NCBI RefSeq assembly: GCF_024256385.1
Contig: NZ_JAMLFW010000001.1
Span: forward strand, 3,410,001-3,474,000
Source of the DNA: Anatilimnocola floriformis
Lineage (GTDB): Bacteria > Planctomycetota > Planctomycetia > Pirellulales > Pirellulaceae
DNA: 64,000 nt
Reading direction: 5' to 3'
Below are positions 46,528 to 55,883 of the stretch, piece by piece. Each line of letters opens with the position of its first letter. Positions within the stretch are counted from its first letter, which is position 1. Below the pieces are notes generated by a model. It did no database searches. It had not been told where the DNA came from and worked only from the letters and a program-made list of their open reading frames with translations. The position numbers and the translations under genes are program-made.

Positions 46528-46554
46528 GCCCCGCGAAACCTAGCGGGGCTTTTT
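46528..46554 (+). terminator. Rho-independent terminator without an obvious gene
   Basis: A seven-bp stem GCCCCGC/GCGGGGC with an eight-base loop is followed by TTTTT. Just upstream a plus-strand reading frame ends (AWTVEELLTAIAA then TAG at ~46509), so this may be the surviving end of a lost gene. Confidence 0.65.
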
Positions 46555-46598
46555 CGTGCGCGGTAGAACGGGTTAATGGACGAAAAGCCTAACCGCCC

Positions 46599-47222
46599 TT
46601 GGCAAATCTCTTTAGCAAATGTCGCGAGACAATAGTGCGGAGCTTCTTGTGTCCTGCCGATGGCTCCAATGGTCGGATCATGGGTTCACCGTTCGGCTGC
46701 ACGAATTACGTTGCGAGTTCCGGCAGTGGCTTGATCGACGGTGGTAATCTCGCGACGGCCGATGGAGTGTTCCTGCTTGGCGTGCCTCAGGCAGATCGCG
46801 ACATCACCGACGGATTGTCTCAGACGATTGCATTTAGCGAACGAACGCTTGGCTTAGGCCAAGTCGGCTCGACAACACTGGACATACAACGCTCCATGCG
46901 CGAGTTCCCCGGCGCCGCCTCACCCACTAGCAGTTTGTGTGATTCGACGAGTAGTAGAACCTGGAATAGCGAGCGAGGCGGCAAATGGATTTTGGGCAAC
47001 TACGGCAACACGCTTTACAACCATTCGTACCCTCCGAATGCCGCGGCCTGGGATTGCCTTAACGCGACTCAACAAAAGGCTCTAATGTCGGCCCGTAGCC
47101 AACACGCGAATGGAGTTATTGTGCTGCACTGTGACGGCAGCACTCATTTCGTCATGGATTCGATTGAACTTTCGACCTGGCAGGCGCTGGCCACGCGGGC
47201 AGGCGGCGAAGTCGTGGAGTAA
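46599..47222 (+). pseudogene. DUF1559 (planctomycete prepilin-like) protein, 5'-truncated
   Basis: 207 residues that match only the second part of DUF1559: FLCPADGS, TNYVASSGSGLIDGGN, DGVFLLGVPQADRDITDGLSQTIAFSE and the C-terminal ARSQHANGVIVLHCDGSTHF and STWQALATRAGGEVVE. The usual N-terminal prepilin helix and H-X-DG segment are missing, and the open frame begins at a TTG. DUF1559 proteins occur in many paralogues in planctomycetes and are exported pilin-like proteins. This copy cannot be exported as written. Confidence 0.85.
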
Positions 47223-47480
47223 AACGATCCTTGAGCCGGTCTATCTGGAAGCCTTTCGAAGTGCTCGTGCGGTGGTCGTAGCTTTTCGATGCGGAAATCG
47301 CATGTCGCGAGAAGCACTACGTCAGTTGCTGACAACCGGCTCGACTTTCGGTGCCGAGATTGGCATTTACGCGCACGGTTTGCCGCATCTTGTGTGCGAT
47401 GGCTTCTTAAATCGCAGCGACCTCGTAGGATGGCTGACACCACGTCATTCCTGCCAGAAGTCGTTTCTCGCAGGCCCACC

Positions 47481-47735
47481 ATGAATGACCGCTACACTTG
47501 GCAGGCGAAGGTCGCCCCCTCTCGCCACGAACTAATTGATCGCGTCTCTTCTAAGGCAGTCGCGATCGTCGTTTTTGATGGCGAGTCGCAGATTTGGGAG
47601 TGGACGCGTTTCACGACCAAGTACCTACACGGCGCTCCGCCAGTTTGCGGTTCGACCAAATTCGGTCTGCGGGACGCGAAATCGCAGGTGCTTGATGGGC
47701 TAATTGATGGCGCCGCGCCAAGTGAGATCAAATAA
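47481..47735 (+). CDS. Possible small protein of unknown function (84 residues)
   Basis: From the ATG at 47481 the product looks globular: SSKAVAIVVFDGESQIWEWT and DAKSQVLDGLIDGAAPSEIK. The ribosome-binding site is weak and no family is recognised. It lies between two gene remnants. Confidence 0.4.
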   Translation: MNDRYTWQAKVAPSRHELIDRVSSKAVAIVVFDGESQIWEWTRFTTKYLHGAPPVCGSTKFGLRDAKSQVLDGLIDGAAPSEIK

Positions 47736-47775
47736 AATCCGCAGCTACCTCTGATAAGTAGCTGTAAATGATCGG

Positions 47776-47995
47776 TCAATGCCGGTTGAGATAGTTCGCC
47801 AGGTATTTCGCCGCCCGACTCTCTTTCGCAACTGCAATCTCAGCTGATCGGCCGGCAACGACAACTTGCCCTCCTTCATCGCCCGCAACGGGTCACATGT
47901 CGATTACCCAGTCGCTGTTGGCGACGACTTGCATCTCGTGCTCAACCACAATAACCGTATTGCCCACAGCCACCAATCCTTGGAGTTGCGTTACT
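47776..47995 (-). pseudogene. UvrA2 C-terminal remnant
   Basis: The minus frame reads QLQGLVAVGNTVIVVEHEM, VVANSDWVIDM, then a TGA where Gly belongs, then PVAGDEGGQVVVAGRSAEI and KESRAAKYLANYLNRH. This parallels the last 70 codons of the intact uvrA2 at 28.6-31.2 kb (QLQGLVDAGNTVIVVEHEM). Nothing UvrA-like precedes it, so it is a 5'-deleted and nonsense-mutated copy. Confidence 0.85.
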
Positions 47996-48171
47996 CAAAA
48001 GGTACAGCTGTTGGAAGTAACTCGGACTAGCGATTCACAGCACGCTGCGGACCGTTGTATGCCATTTGATTACCAACGTCGGCATGCAGCTTGCTGCCAG
48101 TCGCGACCGTACACCAATGCAATTGGTTGCTGGAGCGCGACGATTCGATCTATTTTTAAAGAGTTAATGCA

Positions 48172-49038
48172 ATGCAAAGTCAGCCGAAGTCACCCCTTCC
48201 CGCGCAAATGCAAAGCAAGCCCGGCCTTGATTCGGAAATGACGCCCGAGCCGCGTTATCTAGCCCCACTCTACAAAGGGGCCGGCAAGCTGAACGACAAA
48301 GTAGCGCTCATTACGGGCGGCGACTCAGGAATCGGCCGGTCCGTTGCAGTGCTCTTCGCGCGTGAAGGGGCAGCTGTCGCGATTGTCTATCTTCCGGCGG
48401 AGCAATCAGATGCCGAGGTGACTGCTCAGGCGATCGAGAAAGAGGGAGCTAAATCTCTGCTGCTCCCAGGCGATGTGACGATCAGAGCGTTTTGCCAAAG
48501 TGCCGTCGAGCAAACGGTGCGGAAATTCGGCCGCCTCGATATCCTCGTAAACAACGCGGCATACCAGCAAACCAACCAGGACTTCGCTGACATTTCGGAT
48601 GAGCAGTGGGATCTTACGTTTCGCACGAACATTTCGGGCTACTTCTACATGGCTCAGTCGGCCTTGCCACATCTGCGACCGGGCGCTGCGATCATCAATA
48701 CCGGCTCCATTACCGGCTTTGAAGGGAGCAAAACACTCGTCGACTACGCGTCGACGAAGGGTGCCATTCATGCTTTCACAAAATCACTTGCGCAGAATCT
48801 GGCCGAGAAGCGAATTCGCGTAAACTGTGTCGCGCCAGGACCTATATGGACACCACTGCAGCCTGCCTCCAAGCCGGCCGAGCAAGTTGCTGAACACGGT
48901 GCCGACACTCCGCTAAAGCGCCCCGGTCAACCAGAAGAAGTCGCCCCCGCATTCGTGTTTTTCGCCTCGGAAGCTGATTCGAGTTACATCAGCGGCGAAG
49001 TCCTGACCGTGCTGGGCTGGGAGACAAGTGCAGCTTAG
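48172..49038 (+). CDS. Short-chain dehydrogenase/reductase (YghA-like stress SDR)
   Basis: 288 residues. After a ~40-residue N-terminal tail (PRYLAPLYKGAGKL) come VALITGGDSGIGRSVAVLF (TGxxxGxG), DILVNNAAYQ, the catalytic Ser in INTGSITGF, DYASTKGAIHAF (YxxxK) and VNCVAPGPIWTPL. The long tail and the sequence match the YghA/YhdF-type SDR subgroup linked to general stress. The gene opens a plus-strand block of stress genes. Confidence 0.93.
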   Translation: MQSQPKSPLPAQMQSKPGLDSEMTPEPRYLAPLYKGAGKLNDKVALITGGDSGIGRSVAVLFAREGAAVAIVYLPAEQSDAEVTAQAIEKEGAKSLLLPGDVTIRAFCQSAVEQTVRKFGRLDILVNNAAYQQTNQDFADISDEQWDLTFRTNISGYFYMAQSALPHLRPGAAIINTGSITGFEGSKTLVDYASTKGAIHAFTKSLAQNLAEKRIRVNCVAPGPIWTPLQPASKPAEQVAEHGADTPLKRPGQPEEVAPAFVFFASEADSSYISGEVLTVLGWETSAA

Positions 49039-49230
49039 GTTCGATGCTGACCTTTGCTGCGATTCCTGCCAATGCGAACGATTTGCGATCCAATGCGCGC
49101 ACTCAGGCCCAGTTGCTGCGTGCAGAAAAGCCTGACTCTCTAAGTCGGTATTGGCGGCATGACGATTGCCTACCCCGAACGTTCGCACGCCGCGGATTAG
49201 GAAATCGCTCACGTCTTGGGAAGTAAAACG

Positions 49231-50400
49231 ATGAAGGCATTGTGCTGGCACGGAACTGGTAAAGTTCAAGTTGATAACGTCCCCGAACCAAAGATCCAGG
49301 ACTCACGGGATGCAATCATTCGCATTACCGCCTCCGGGATTTGTGGCTCCGACCTGCATCTACTCGATGGCTTCATCCCAACGATGAAGTCGGGCGACAT
49401 TTTGGGCCATGAACCGATGGGCATCGTCGAAGAAGTCGGCTCCGGTGTGACGAAGCTAAGGCGGGGCGATCGAGTTGTCGTTCCCTTTACCATTTCCTGC
49501 GGCAGTTGCTTCTTTTGTGAAAAGCAGCTGTTTTCCTGCTGCGATCGGTCAAATCCCAACGCCGAAATCGCTGCCAAACTCATGGGGCATTCACCGGCGG
49601 GATTGTTCGGCTACTCGCACATGCTCGGCGGATTCGCCGGAGGCCAGGCAGAATACCTGCGTGTTCCGTTTGCCGATATCGGCCCGATCAAGATCGAATC
49701 CAACTTGCCGGACGAAAAGGTTTTGTTCCTCTCCGATATCTTCCCAACGGGATACATGGCCGCGGAAAACTGCGACATCGAGCCTGGTGATACCGTCGCG
49801 ATCTGGGGATGCGGTCCAGTCGGGCAATTTGCGATTCAAAGTTCCTGGATGTTCAAAGCAGGACGCGTCATCGCAATTGACCGAGTTCCCGAACGATTGC
49901 GCATGGCCGAGCAGCATGGCAAGGCGGAAACAATCGACTTCAGCCAGGATGATGTCTATACGCGGCTTCAAGAAATGACGGGAGGCCGTGGACCGGATCG
50001 AGTAATCGATGCCGTCGGCTGCGAAGCTCACGCGGCGAGCACCTGGGGAGTGGTCGTCGACAAGGTTTCGAGCACCGTGATGCCGTCCGACCAATTGCAC
50101 GCCCTCAGTGAAGCCATCAAATGTTGCCGCAAGGGTGGGACCGTGTCTGTCCCCGGCGCATACGGCGGATTGGCAGACAAACTTCCACTCGGAGCTTTCA
50201 TGAACAAAGGCCTGACGATGAAGACAGGCCAGACGCACATGCAGAAATACATGAAGCCGCTCCTCCAAAAAATCGAGGACGCGGAGATCGATCCTTCATT
50301 TGTGATTACGCATCGCGTGCAACTGAAAGATGCCGCCGACGCGTATTACACGTTTCGCGATAAGAAAGACGGCTGCATCAAGGTTGTCCTTGCTCCGTAG
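49231..50400 (+). CDS. Zinc-dependent alcohol dehydrogenase (formaldehyde-dehydrogenase-like)
   Basis: 389 residues. The ATG at 49231 has GGGAAG seven bases upstream; an earlier in-frame GTG-like start at 49216 is less likely. Catalytic zinc ligands occur in [12 protein letters not shown] and [12 protein letters not shown]; the structural zinc cluster is [15 protein letters not shown]. The Rossmann fold reads [18 protein letters not shown]. The long loop near [11 protein letters not shown] and the size place it with the glutathione-independent formaldehyde-dehydrogenase-like MDR group. The substrate is not provable from sequence. Confidence 0.9.
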   Translation: MKALCWHGTGKVQVDNVPEPKIQDSRDAIIRITASGICGSDLHLLDGFIPTMKSGDILGHEPMGIVEEVGSGVTKLRRGDRVVVPFTISCGSCFFCEKQLFSCCDRSNPNAEIAAKLMGHSPAGLFGYSHMLGGFAGGQAEYLRVPFADIGPIKIESNLPDEKVLFLSDIFPTGYMAAENCDIEPGDTVAIWGCGPVGQFAIQSSWMFKAGRVIAIDRVPERLRMAEQHGKAETIDFSQDDVYTRLQEMTGGRGPDRVIDAVGCEAHAASTWGVVVDKVSSTVMPSDQLHALSEAIKCCRKGGTVSVPGAYGGLADKLPLGAFMNKGLTMKTGQTHMQKYMKPLLQKIEDAEIDPSFVITHRVQLKDAADAYYTFRDKKDGCIKVVLAP

Positions 50401-50535
50401 GGTGCCGCCTGCAAATTCGCGACTCGCTGAAATGAATATTGCTAGTCACTCGGCACAGGGCGTGCTGCCGTCTACCTCTGTTGCATACCCGCTCTACTCT
50501 GTCCGCTGCGCTCTCCCACTTCCTGGAGTCCCAAC

Positions 50536-52713
50536 ATGGCCAAACGTACCTCAGCTCGTGCTACGAAAAACAACAATCGCGATGATTCGCCAAAAGTTGC
50601 CGATCTCCAAATGGAAACTGAGGACGGTACAGGGCAATTGTTGACGAGCAACCAAGGCGTGCCGGTCAATGACGATCACAATTCCCTCAAGGCAGGTGAT
50701 CGCGGACCATCGCTGCTGGAAGACTTTCTGCTGCGGGAAAAGATTACGCACTTCGATCATGAGAGAATTCCCGAGCGCGTGGTACACGCGCGAGGCAGTG
50801 GCGCACACGGCTACTTCGAGCTTGACCGCTCGCTGGCGAAGTTCACCCGCGCTGCATTCCTGCAAGAGGCTGGCAGCCGCACGCCAGTCTTTGTGCGGTT
50901 CTCCACCGTCGCGGGCTCACGCGGTTCGACTGATCTTGCGCGCGATGTGCGTGGTTTTGCAATCAAGTTTTATACGCAGGAAGGGAACTTCGATCTCGTC
51001 GGCAATAACATGCCTGTGTTCTTCATCCAGGACGCGATCAAGTTCCCGGATTTGATTCACGCCGTTAAGCCCGAGCCGCACAATGAAATTCCACAAGCCG
51101 CCAGCGCCCACGATACGTTCTGGGACTTCATCTCGCTGACGCCCGAGTCGGCCCACATGATCATGTGGCTCATGTCCGACCGCGCTATCCCTCGCAGTCT
51201 GCGCATGATTGAAGGCTTTGGCGTTCACACATTTCGTTTCGTGAACGCCAAAGGTGAATCGACGTTCCTGAAATGGCATTTGAAGCCGGCGCTCGGCATG
51301 AAATCTGTCTTGTGGGACGAGGCACAGCGAATCTCCGGATGCGATCCCGATTTCCATCGTCGTGATCTGTGGGAAGCAATCGACTCCGGCAACTTTCCCG
51401 AGTGGGAAGTCGGCGTACAGCTCATTCCCGAGGCTGACGAGCATAAGTTTGATTTCGATCTGCTCGACCCTACGAAAATCGTTCCGGAAGAGTTGGTGCC
51501 GGTGACACCGATTGGAAAACTCGTTTTGGATCGCAATCCATATAATTTTTTTGCCGAGGTGGAACAGGTAGCGTTTCACACGGGGCACGTGGTGTCTGGT
51601 ATCGATTTCACGAACGATCCACTGCTGCAAGGGCGACTGTTTTCCTATACCGATACGCAGCTCATTCGCTTAGGCGGCCCCAACTTCCACGAGATTCCGA
51701 TCAACAGGCCCATCAGCCCATTGCACAATAACCAGCGTGACGGGTTCATGCGTCAGATGATCAATCGAGGCGTGACCTCGTACGATCCGAATACACTTGC
51801 TGCTGGTAACCCTCGCCAGGCGAAGATCGCTGAAGGAGGGTTCGCGTCGTACCAGGAACGCATTGGAGCGGCAAAGATCCGGGCTCGCAGTCCGAGCTTC
51901 AACGACCATTTCTCTCAGGCGGCAATGTTCTTCCATAGCCAGACAACCGTGGAACAACGGCACATGATCAACGCGCTGCGCTTCGAGCTCGGTAAGTGCG
52001 CACACCAATCCGTTCGTGAGCGAGTTCTCTATCTGCTGTCTCAAATTGATGATGGCTTGGCCGCCGCGGTCGCTGAAGGGCTGGGAATCAAAGTGCCCAA
52101 GAGACTCGACGACCATCTGAATCAGAACTATGGCGCCAACGCGGATCCGAAATCAGTACAACCGAAGAAGTTCACTGGAAAACCGATCGACTCGCCAGCG
52201 TTGAGTATTCATCGAATGGTAAAGCCTGGAATGCAAACCGCCAAGATCGCGATTTTGCTGGCGGACGGTTTCGATGAAGCGGGCGTCAAGGCGATTTCTC
52301 AAGCTGTATCCGCGGCCGGTGGCTTGGCAAAGATCATCGCGCCGCACGGAGGAACAGTCGCCGGCGACAAAGGTACGGAAATGGCAGTCGACTTCAGTCT
52401 GCCAACAGTTTGCTCTGTATTGTTCGATGCGGTTTATGTTGCTGGCGGCGAAAAATGCGTGAGAACCATCGAGAGCAATCCGCGTGTGCAGGAGTTCATC
52501 GAAGAGGCCCACAAGCACTGCAAGGCCATCGCGGCCGACGATGCCGCCCATGAGTTCTTGAAGTCAACGCGTGTGCGCCTTTCGATTGAAGCTGGTGACC
52601 CAGCTGTCATCGTTGAAGCCGGTTCACCGAAGCAAGTTGCAAACGCTTTCATTGATGCGATCAGCAAGTATCGAAACTGGAAACGCGAAGAGTTGACACT
52701 CACACACGGGTAG
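50536..52713 (+). CDS. katE: Large-subunit catalase (HPII/KatE type)
   Basis: 725 residues. The catalase core contains ERVVHARGSGAHGYFE (distal His), RFSTVAGSRGSTDLARDVRG, GNNMPVFFIQDAIKFPD and the proximal haem-Tyr segment GRLFSYTDTQLIRLGGPNF. After residue ~560 a class-I glutamine-amidotransferase/DJ-1-like domain follows (KIAILLADGFDEAGVKA; VYVAGGEKCV), the mark of large clade-2 catalases. It disproportionates hydrogen peroxide. GGAG lies eight bases before the ATG. Its position before the Rsb module suggests it belongs to the same stress response. Confidence 0.96.
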   Translation: MAKRTSARATKNNNRDDSPKVADLQMETEDGTGQLLTSNQGVPVNDDHNSLKAGDRGPSLLEDFLLREKITHFDHERIPERVVHARGSGAHGYFELDRSLAKFTRAAFLQEAGSRTPVFVRFSTVAGSRGSTDLARDVRGFAIKFYTQEGNFDLVGNNMPVFFIQDAIKFPDLIHAVKPEPHNEIPQAASAHDTFWDFISLTPESAHMIMWLMSDRAIPRSLRMIEGFGVHTFRFVNAKGESTFLKWHLKPALGMKSVLWDEAQRISGCDPDFHRRDLWEAIDSGNFPEWEVGVQLIPEADEHKFDFDLLDPTKIVPEELVPVTPIGKLVLDRNPYNFFAEVEQVAFHTGHVVSGIDFTNDPLLQGRLFSYTDTQLIRLGGPNFHEIPINRPISPLHNNQRDGFMRQMINRGVTSYDPNTLAAGNPRQAKIAEGGFASYQERIGAAKIRARSPSFNDHFSQAAMFFHSQTTVEQRHMINALRFELGKCAHQSVRERVLYLLSQIDDGLAAAVAEGLGIKVPKRLDDHLNQNYGANADPKSVQPKKFTGKPIDSPALSIHRMVKPGMQTAKIAILLADGFDEAGVKAISQAVSAAGGLAKIIAPHGGTVAGDKGTEMAVDFSLPTVCSVLFDAVYVAGGEKCVRTIESNPRVQEFIEEAHKHCKAIAADDAAHEFLKSTRVRLSIEAGDPAVIVEAGSPKQVANAFIDAISKYRNWKREELTLTHG

Positions 52714-53151
52714 TCGTAGTGGCTATCTAGCAAATACAGCGGCTCATCCCGCCGTTGTAAACCATAGGAGCACATAATCGACGGCGTCGCTCAAGAGCAT
52801 CAACGCGTGGGCCTTGCGTGATGCACCAGCTCAACTGGCCCTGAGACAAGTTGCGCAAACTTGGCGGCTTGATGTTAGCTTGGAATGAACTGATCCAACT
52901 GGCCTGTTTCCGACAAGCGCATCTAGCCACGTTTGGCGATTACATCGCGAGGTATCTTGGCACAAACTGCTTGCTATCGCCAACTGGCGTTGGGGCTTGA
53001 CCTTACTCTACAATACAGGTCCTACAGACGTCTGTCGCCCTGCTGGCGATCTGGCTCTCAGCAGCTTCCTCGCTGTCATCCCCCGCTCCCTTCTGCGCAA
53101 GCTACCAGTGGCATTTTCGAATGTCCTGACCACCTTCCAGGCAAGAAATCC
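52714..53151. other. 438-base gap between catalase and the Rsb module
   Basis: A plus-strand frame in phase with RsbR runs back to 52933 but its sequence is not family-like. The promoter of the Rsb operon should lie here; I could not identify one. Confidence 0.4.
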
Positions 53152-54024
53152 ATGGCCAAAAGTCAATCCAAACTCGCTACTATCCTGCAAAAGTACGAAG
53201 ATGATCTGCTGAAAGAGTGGATCAAAGAAATGAAGTCCGGCGGCTCTGCAAAGGAAGCCCGCATCAGTGAAACGGAGGTCAGTTCGCAAGCTAAGGAGTT
53301 TATCAGCCTACTGCAGCAGGCGGCTCAAAACGGCAACCTGACCGACACCAACAAACCCGAATGGGCTGCCTTGGGGCAGTTTATCGACAGCATTTCGCGA
53401 TCGCGCGTGCTGCAGGGATTTGCTGCCGACGAAACGGCAACTTTTGTCTACTCATTCAAAAAGCCGTTTTTCAGCCGCTTGCGAGCGGAACTCGGCCGCG
53501 ACGCCGATGTGCTGGGCGAAGAAGTCTGGAATGCCACACTTTTGCTCGACCAATTGGGCCTAATGTGCGTGCGGTCGTTCCAAAAGAGCCGCGAGGAAGT
53601 GATCAACCGCCAACAAGAGGAAATGTTGGAACTCTCCACACCCGTCGTGAAACTGTGGGACGGCGTGCTGGCCCTGCCGATGATTGGCACCCTCGACAGC
53701 GCCCGCACGCAGATTGTGATGGAATCACTGCTGCAGCGGATCGTCGACACGGGATCGGAGATCGCCATCATCGATATCACGGGCGTGCCGACGGTCGACA
53801 CATTGGTCGCCCAACACCTGCTGAAGACCGTGACGGCCATTCGCCTGATGGGTGCCGATTGCATCATCAGCGGCGTACGACCACAAATCGCTCAGACGAT
53901 TGTGCATTTGGGCGTGGATCTGGCAGGCGTGACGACGAAGGCTTCGCTGGCCGATGCACTGCGCGTCGCGCTCCGGCAATCTGGCTTCGTTGTTACCAAG
54001 CTGGTCGCCGAGAAGCGGAGCTAA
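53152..54024 (+). CDS. RsbR-like stressosome protein (RsbRD sensor plus STAS)
   Basis: 290 residues. The N-terminal ~150 residues are the helical RsbRD-type region (SKLATILQKYEDDLLKEWIK). The C-terminal STAS domain starts with LSTPVVKLWDGVLALPMIGT and contains IDITGVPTVDTLVAQHLLKT, with the usual phosphorylatable Thr positions (VPTVDT), and GVRPQIAQTIVHLG. RsbR proteins form the stressosome core that RsbT phosphorylates. The ATG at 53152 is taken because upstream sequence is not family-like. Confidence 0.9.
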   Translation: MAKSQSKLATILQKYEDDLLKEWIKEMKSGGSAKEARISETEVSSQAKEFISLLQQAAQNGNLTDTNKPEWAALGQFIDSISRSRVLQGFAADETATFVYSFKKPFFSRLRAELGRDADVLGEEVWNATLLLDQLGLMCVRSFQKSREEVINRQQEEMLELSTPVVKLWDGVLALPMIGTLDSARTQIVMESLLQRIVDTGSEIAIIDITGVPTVDTLVAQHLLKTVTAIRLMGADCIISGVRPQIAQTIVHLGVDLAGVTTKASLADALRVALRQSGFVVTKLVAEKRS

Positions 54025-54025
54025 G

Positions 54026-54436
54026 ATGGAACGCATTCCAATTTTGAAGCTGGGCAACGTGCTGCTCGTGACCATCCAAGTTGATCTACACGATCAAATT
54101 GCGATGGCTTTGCAAGACGATTTGACCTCGCGGATTGAGAAAACGGACGCAAAGGGTGTGCTCATCGACATCTCGGCGCTCGAGATGGTCGACTCGTTCA
54201 TCGGCCGCATGATTGCCAACATCTCGAACATGTCGAGGATTCTTGATGCGCAAACGGTTGTGGTCGGTATGCAACCTGCCGTGGCGATCACGCTGGTCGA
54301 ATTGGGACTGTCGCTGCGAGGCGTGAAGACCGCGTTGAATGTGGACAAAGGGATGGCCTATTTACGCAGCAAGCTCTCCACCGATGATGTCGTGACCGAC
54401 AGCGAGGAGAGTGGCGATGCCAGTGATCAAGACTGA
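54026..54436 (+). CDS. RsbS-like stressosome scaffold (STAS)
   Basis: 136 residues, starting one base after the RsbR stop, with GGAG just upstream. A single STAS domain: PILKLGNVLLVTIQVDLHDQ, the regulatory Ser in ALEMVDSFIGRMIANI and VVVGMQPAVAITLVELG. It would be the target of the RsbT kinase. The ~25-residue acidic C-terminal tail is an addition. Confidence 0.92.
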   Translation: MERIPILKLGNVLLVTIQVDLHDQIAMALQDDLTSRIEKTDAKGVLIDISALEMVDSFIGRMIANISNMSRILDAQTVVVGMQPAVAITLVELGLSLRGVKTALNVDKGMAYLRSKLSTDDVVTDSEESGDASDQD

Positions 54437-54821
54437 GACGTTGCCCGTCCAGACTGACCAAGACATCGTCTTGGTTCGCCAAACCGTACGAAAACTGTCG
54501 CAACAAGCGGCCTTTAGCCTGGTCGATCAGACGAAGTTTGTCACCGCAGCCAGCGAGCTCGCTCGCAACACCGTCATTTATGGCGGCGGCGGGACGATGC
54601 AATGGGAAACATTTACCGAGGGGGTTCGTAATTGCGTTCGCCTGACGTTTGTCGATCAAGGACCGGGCATTGCGAATCTGGAACTCGCGTTGACGGATGG
54701 CTGGACATCGGGCCGGGGTATGGGCATGGGCTTGTCTGGTTCCAAACGGCTGGTGAATGAATTCGACATTCAAAGCGCGCCGGGCAAGGGAACGCGCGTG
54801 ATGATTGCGCGCTGGAAATAA
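54417..54821 (+). CDS. RsbT-like serine/threonine kinase (GHKL)
   Basis: 134 residues. It overlaps the rsbS-like gene by 20 bases, with GGAG seven bases before the ATG at 54417. GHKL motifs are KFVTAASELARNTVIYGGG (N-box), FVDQGPGIANLELALTDG (G1) and GMGMGLSGSKRLV (G2). It would phosphorylate RsbS and RsbR on stress and then release to its partner phosphatase. Confidence 0.93.
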   Translation: MPVIKTETLPVQTDQDIVLVRQTVRKLSQQAAFSLVDQTKFVTAASELARNTVIYGGGGTMQWETFTEGVRNCVRLTFVDQGPGIANLELALTDGWTSGRGMGMGLSGSKRLVNEFDIQSAPGKGTRVMIARWK

Positions 54822-54843
54822 TGGCAGAAGGTTCGAATACATT

Positions 54844-55875
54844 ATGTACTGCCACGCTGTATTCCCGGTGATCGAAATCACGCAAGTCGGCGAAGCTCGT
54901 CGCCAAGCCGCGCGCTTGGCGGAAGCCGCGGGCCTCAATGAATCGCTGATCGGCAAGATCTCGGTCGTGGTGTCGGAACTCGCTACAAATCTGGTGCGTT
55001 ACGCCAAGAAAGGTGAGATTCTGCTTCGTCCTTTGAACGATGCCGCGGGGCCGGGGTTGGAAGTGATTGCGGTCGATCATGGGCCGGGCATCGTGAACAC
55101 GGGCCGCAGTTTGGAAGATGGCTACTCCACGGGCGGCACTGCGGGCAACGGCCTCGGCGCAGTCAAACGTTTGTCGACCGAGTTCGATATTTTTGGTTCG
55201 CTCGCCAGCGCGACTCAGCCAGGCGGCACGGTGGTTTTCAGCCGCATGCGGGCCATTCCAGCGCACAAAAGATCAATGTTCGAATGGGGCACGATCGAAA
55301 GGCCCGCACCCCACGAAATCGAATGCGGCGACACGTGGAGAATTGTTGAGCGCGGCCATGAACTCAGCATTCTGATGGTCGACGGCTTGGGACATGGTCC
55401 GCAGGCGGCGGAGTCTGCTGCCGTCGCCGCGGAGGTCTTCAGCGTGAATCCCTTCGCTGCCCCGACCGAGTTGCTGCCGATCGCCGATCGCCGCCTGCGT
55501 GGAATGCGCGGCGCGACGATCGCCATCACTCAGATCAACGCGTGCGACAACAAACTGACCTACGCGGGCGTCGGCAACATTGCCGGGCACTTGCGCTCGC
55601 GTACCGGCGAATGGCGCAAAGGCCTGATGTCGCACAATGGCACGGTTGGTGCGGAGATGCGAAAGGTGCAGCAGATTGAGTACGATTATCCCGAGCAGCC
55701 TTTGTTGATCCTGCATTCCGACGGCTTGCAGACCCGCTGGCTGTTGGAAAATTATCCAGGTTTGATCAATTGCCATCCCGCCGTGATTGCTGCCGTGCTG
55801 GCGCGCGATTTCACCCGCGGCCGCGACGATTTAACCGTATGCGTCGTTCGCTCGACTTCACCTTTCGCAATCTGA
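54844..55875 (+). CDS. Fused HATPase/SpoIIE-type phosphatase regulator
   Basis: 343 residues. The N-terminal 130 residues are an anti-sigma-type GHKL ATPase (KISVVVSELATNLVRYAKKG, VIAVDHGPGIVNTGRSLEDG, GNGLGAVKRLS). The C-terminal ~200 residues are a PP2C/SpoIIE-like phosphatase domain (LSILMVDGLGHGPQAAESA with the metal-binding Asp, GRDDLTVCVV at the end), resembling RsbX. Length and order fit the serine phosphatase/kinase fusions found beside RsbRST in bacteria without sigma-B. The start at 54844 is the first in-frame ATG; its ribosome-binding site is weak. Confidence 0.85.
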   Translation: MYCHAVFPVIEITQVGEARRQAARLAEAAGLNESLIGKISVVVSELATNLVRYAKKGEILLRPLNDAAGPGLEVIAVDHGPGIVNTGRSLEDGYSTGGTAGNGLGAVKRLSTEFDIFGSLASATQPGGTVVFSRMRAIPAHKRSMFEWGTIERPAPHEIECGDTWRIVERGHELSILMVDGLGHGPQAAESAAVAAEVFSVNPFAAPTELLPIADRRLRGMRGATIAITQINACDNKLTYAGVGNIAGHLRSRTGEWRKGLMSHNGTVGAEMRKVQQIEYDYPEQPLLILHSDGLQTRWLLENYPGLINCHPAVIAAVLARDFTRGRDDLTVCVVRSTSPFAI

Positions 55876-55883
55876 TTTGGAAT

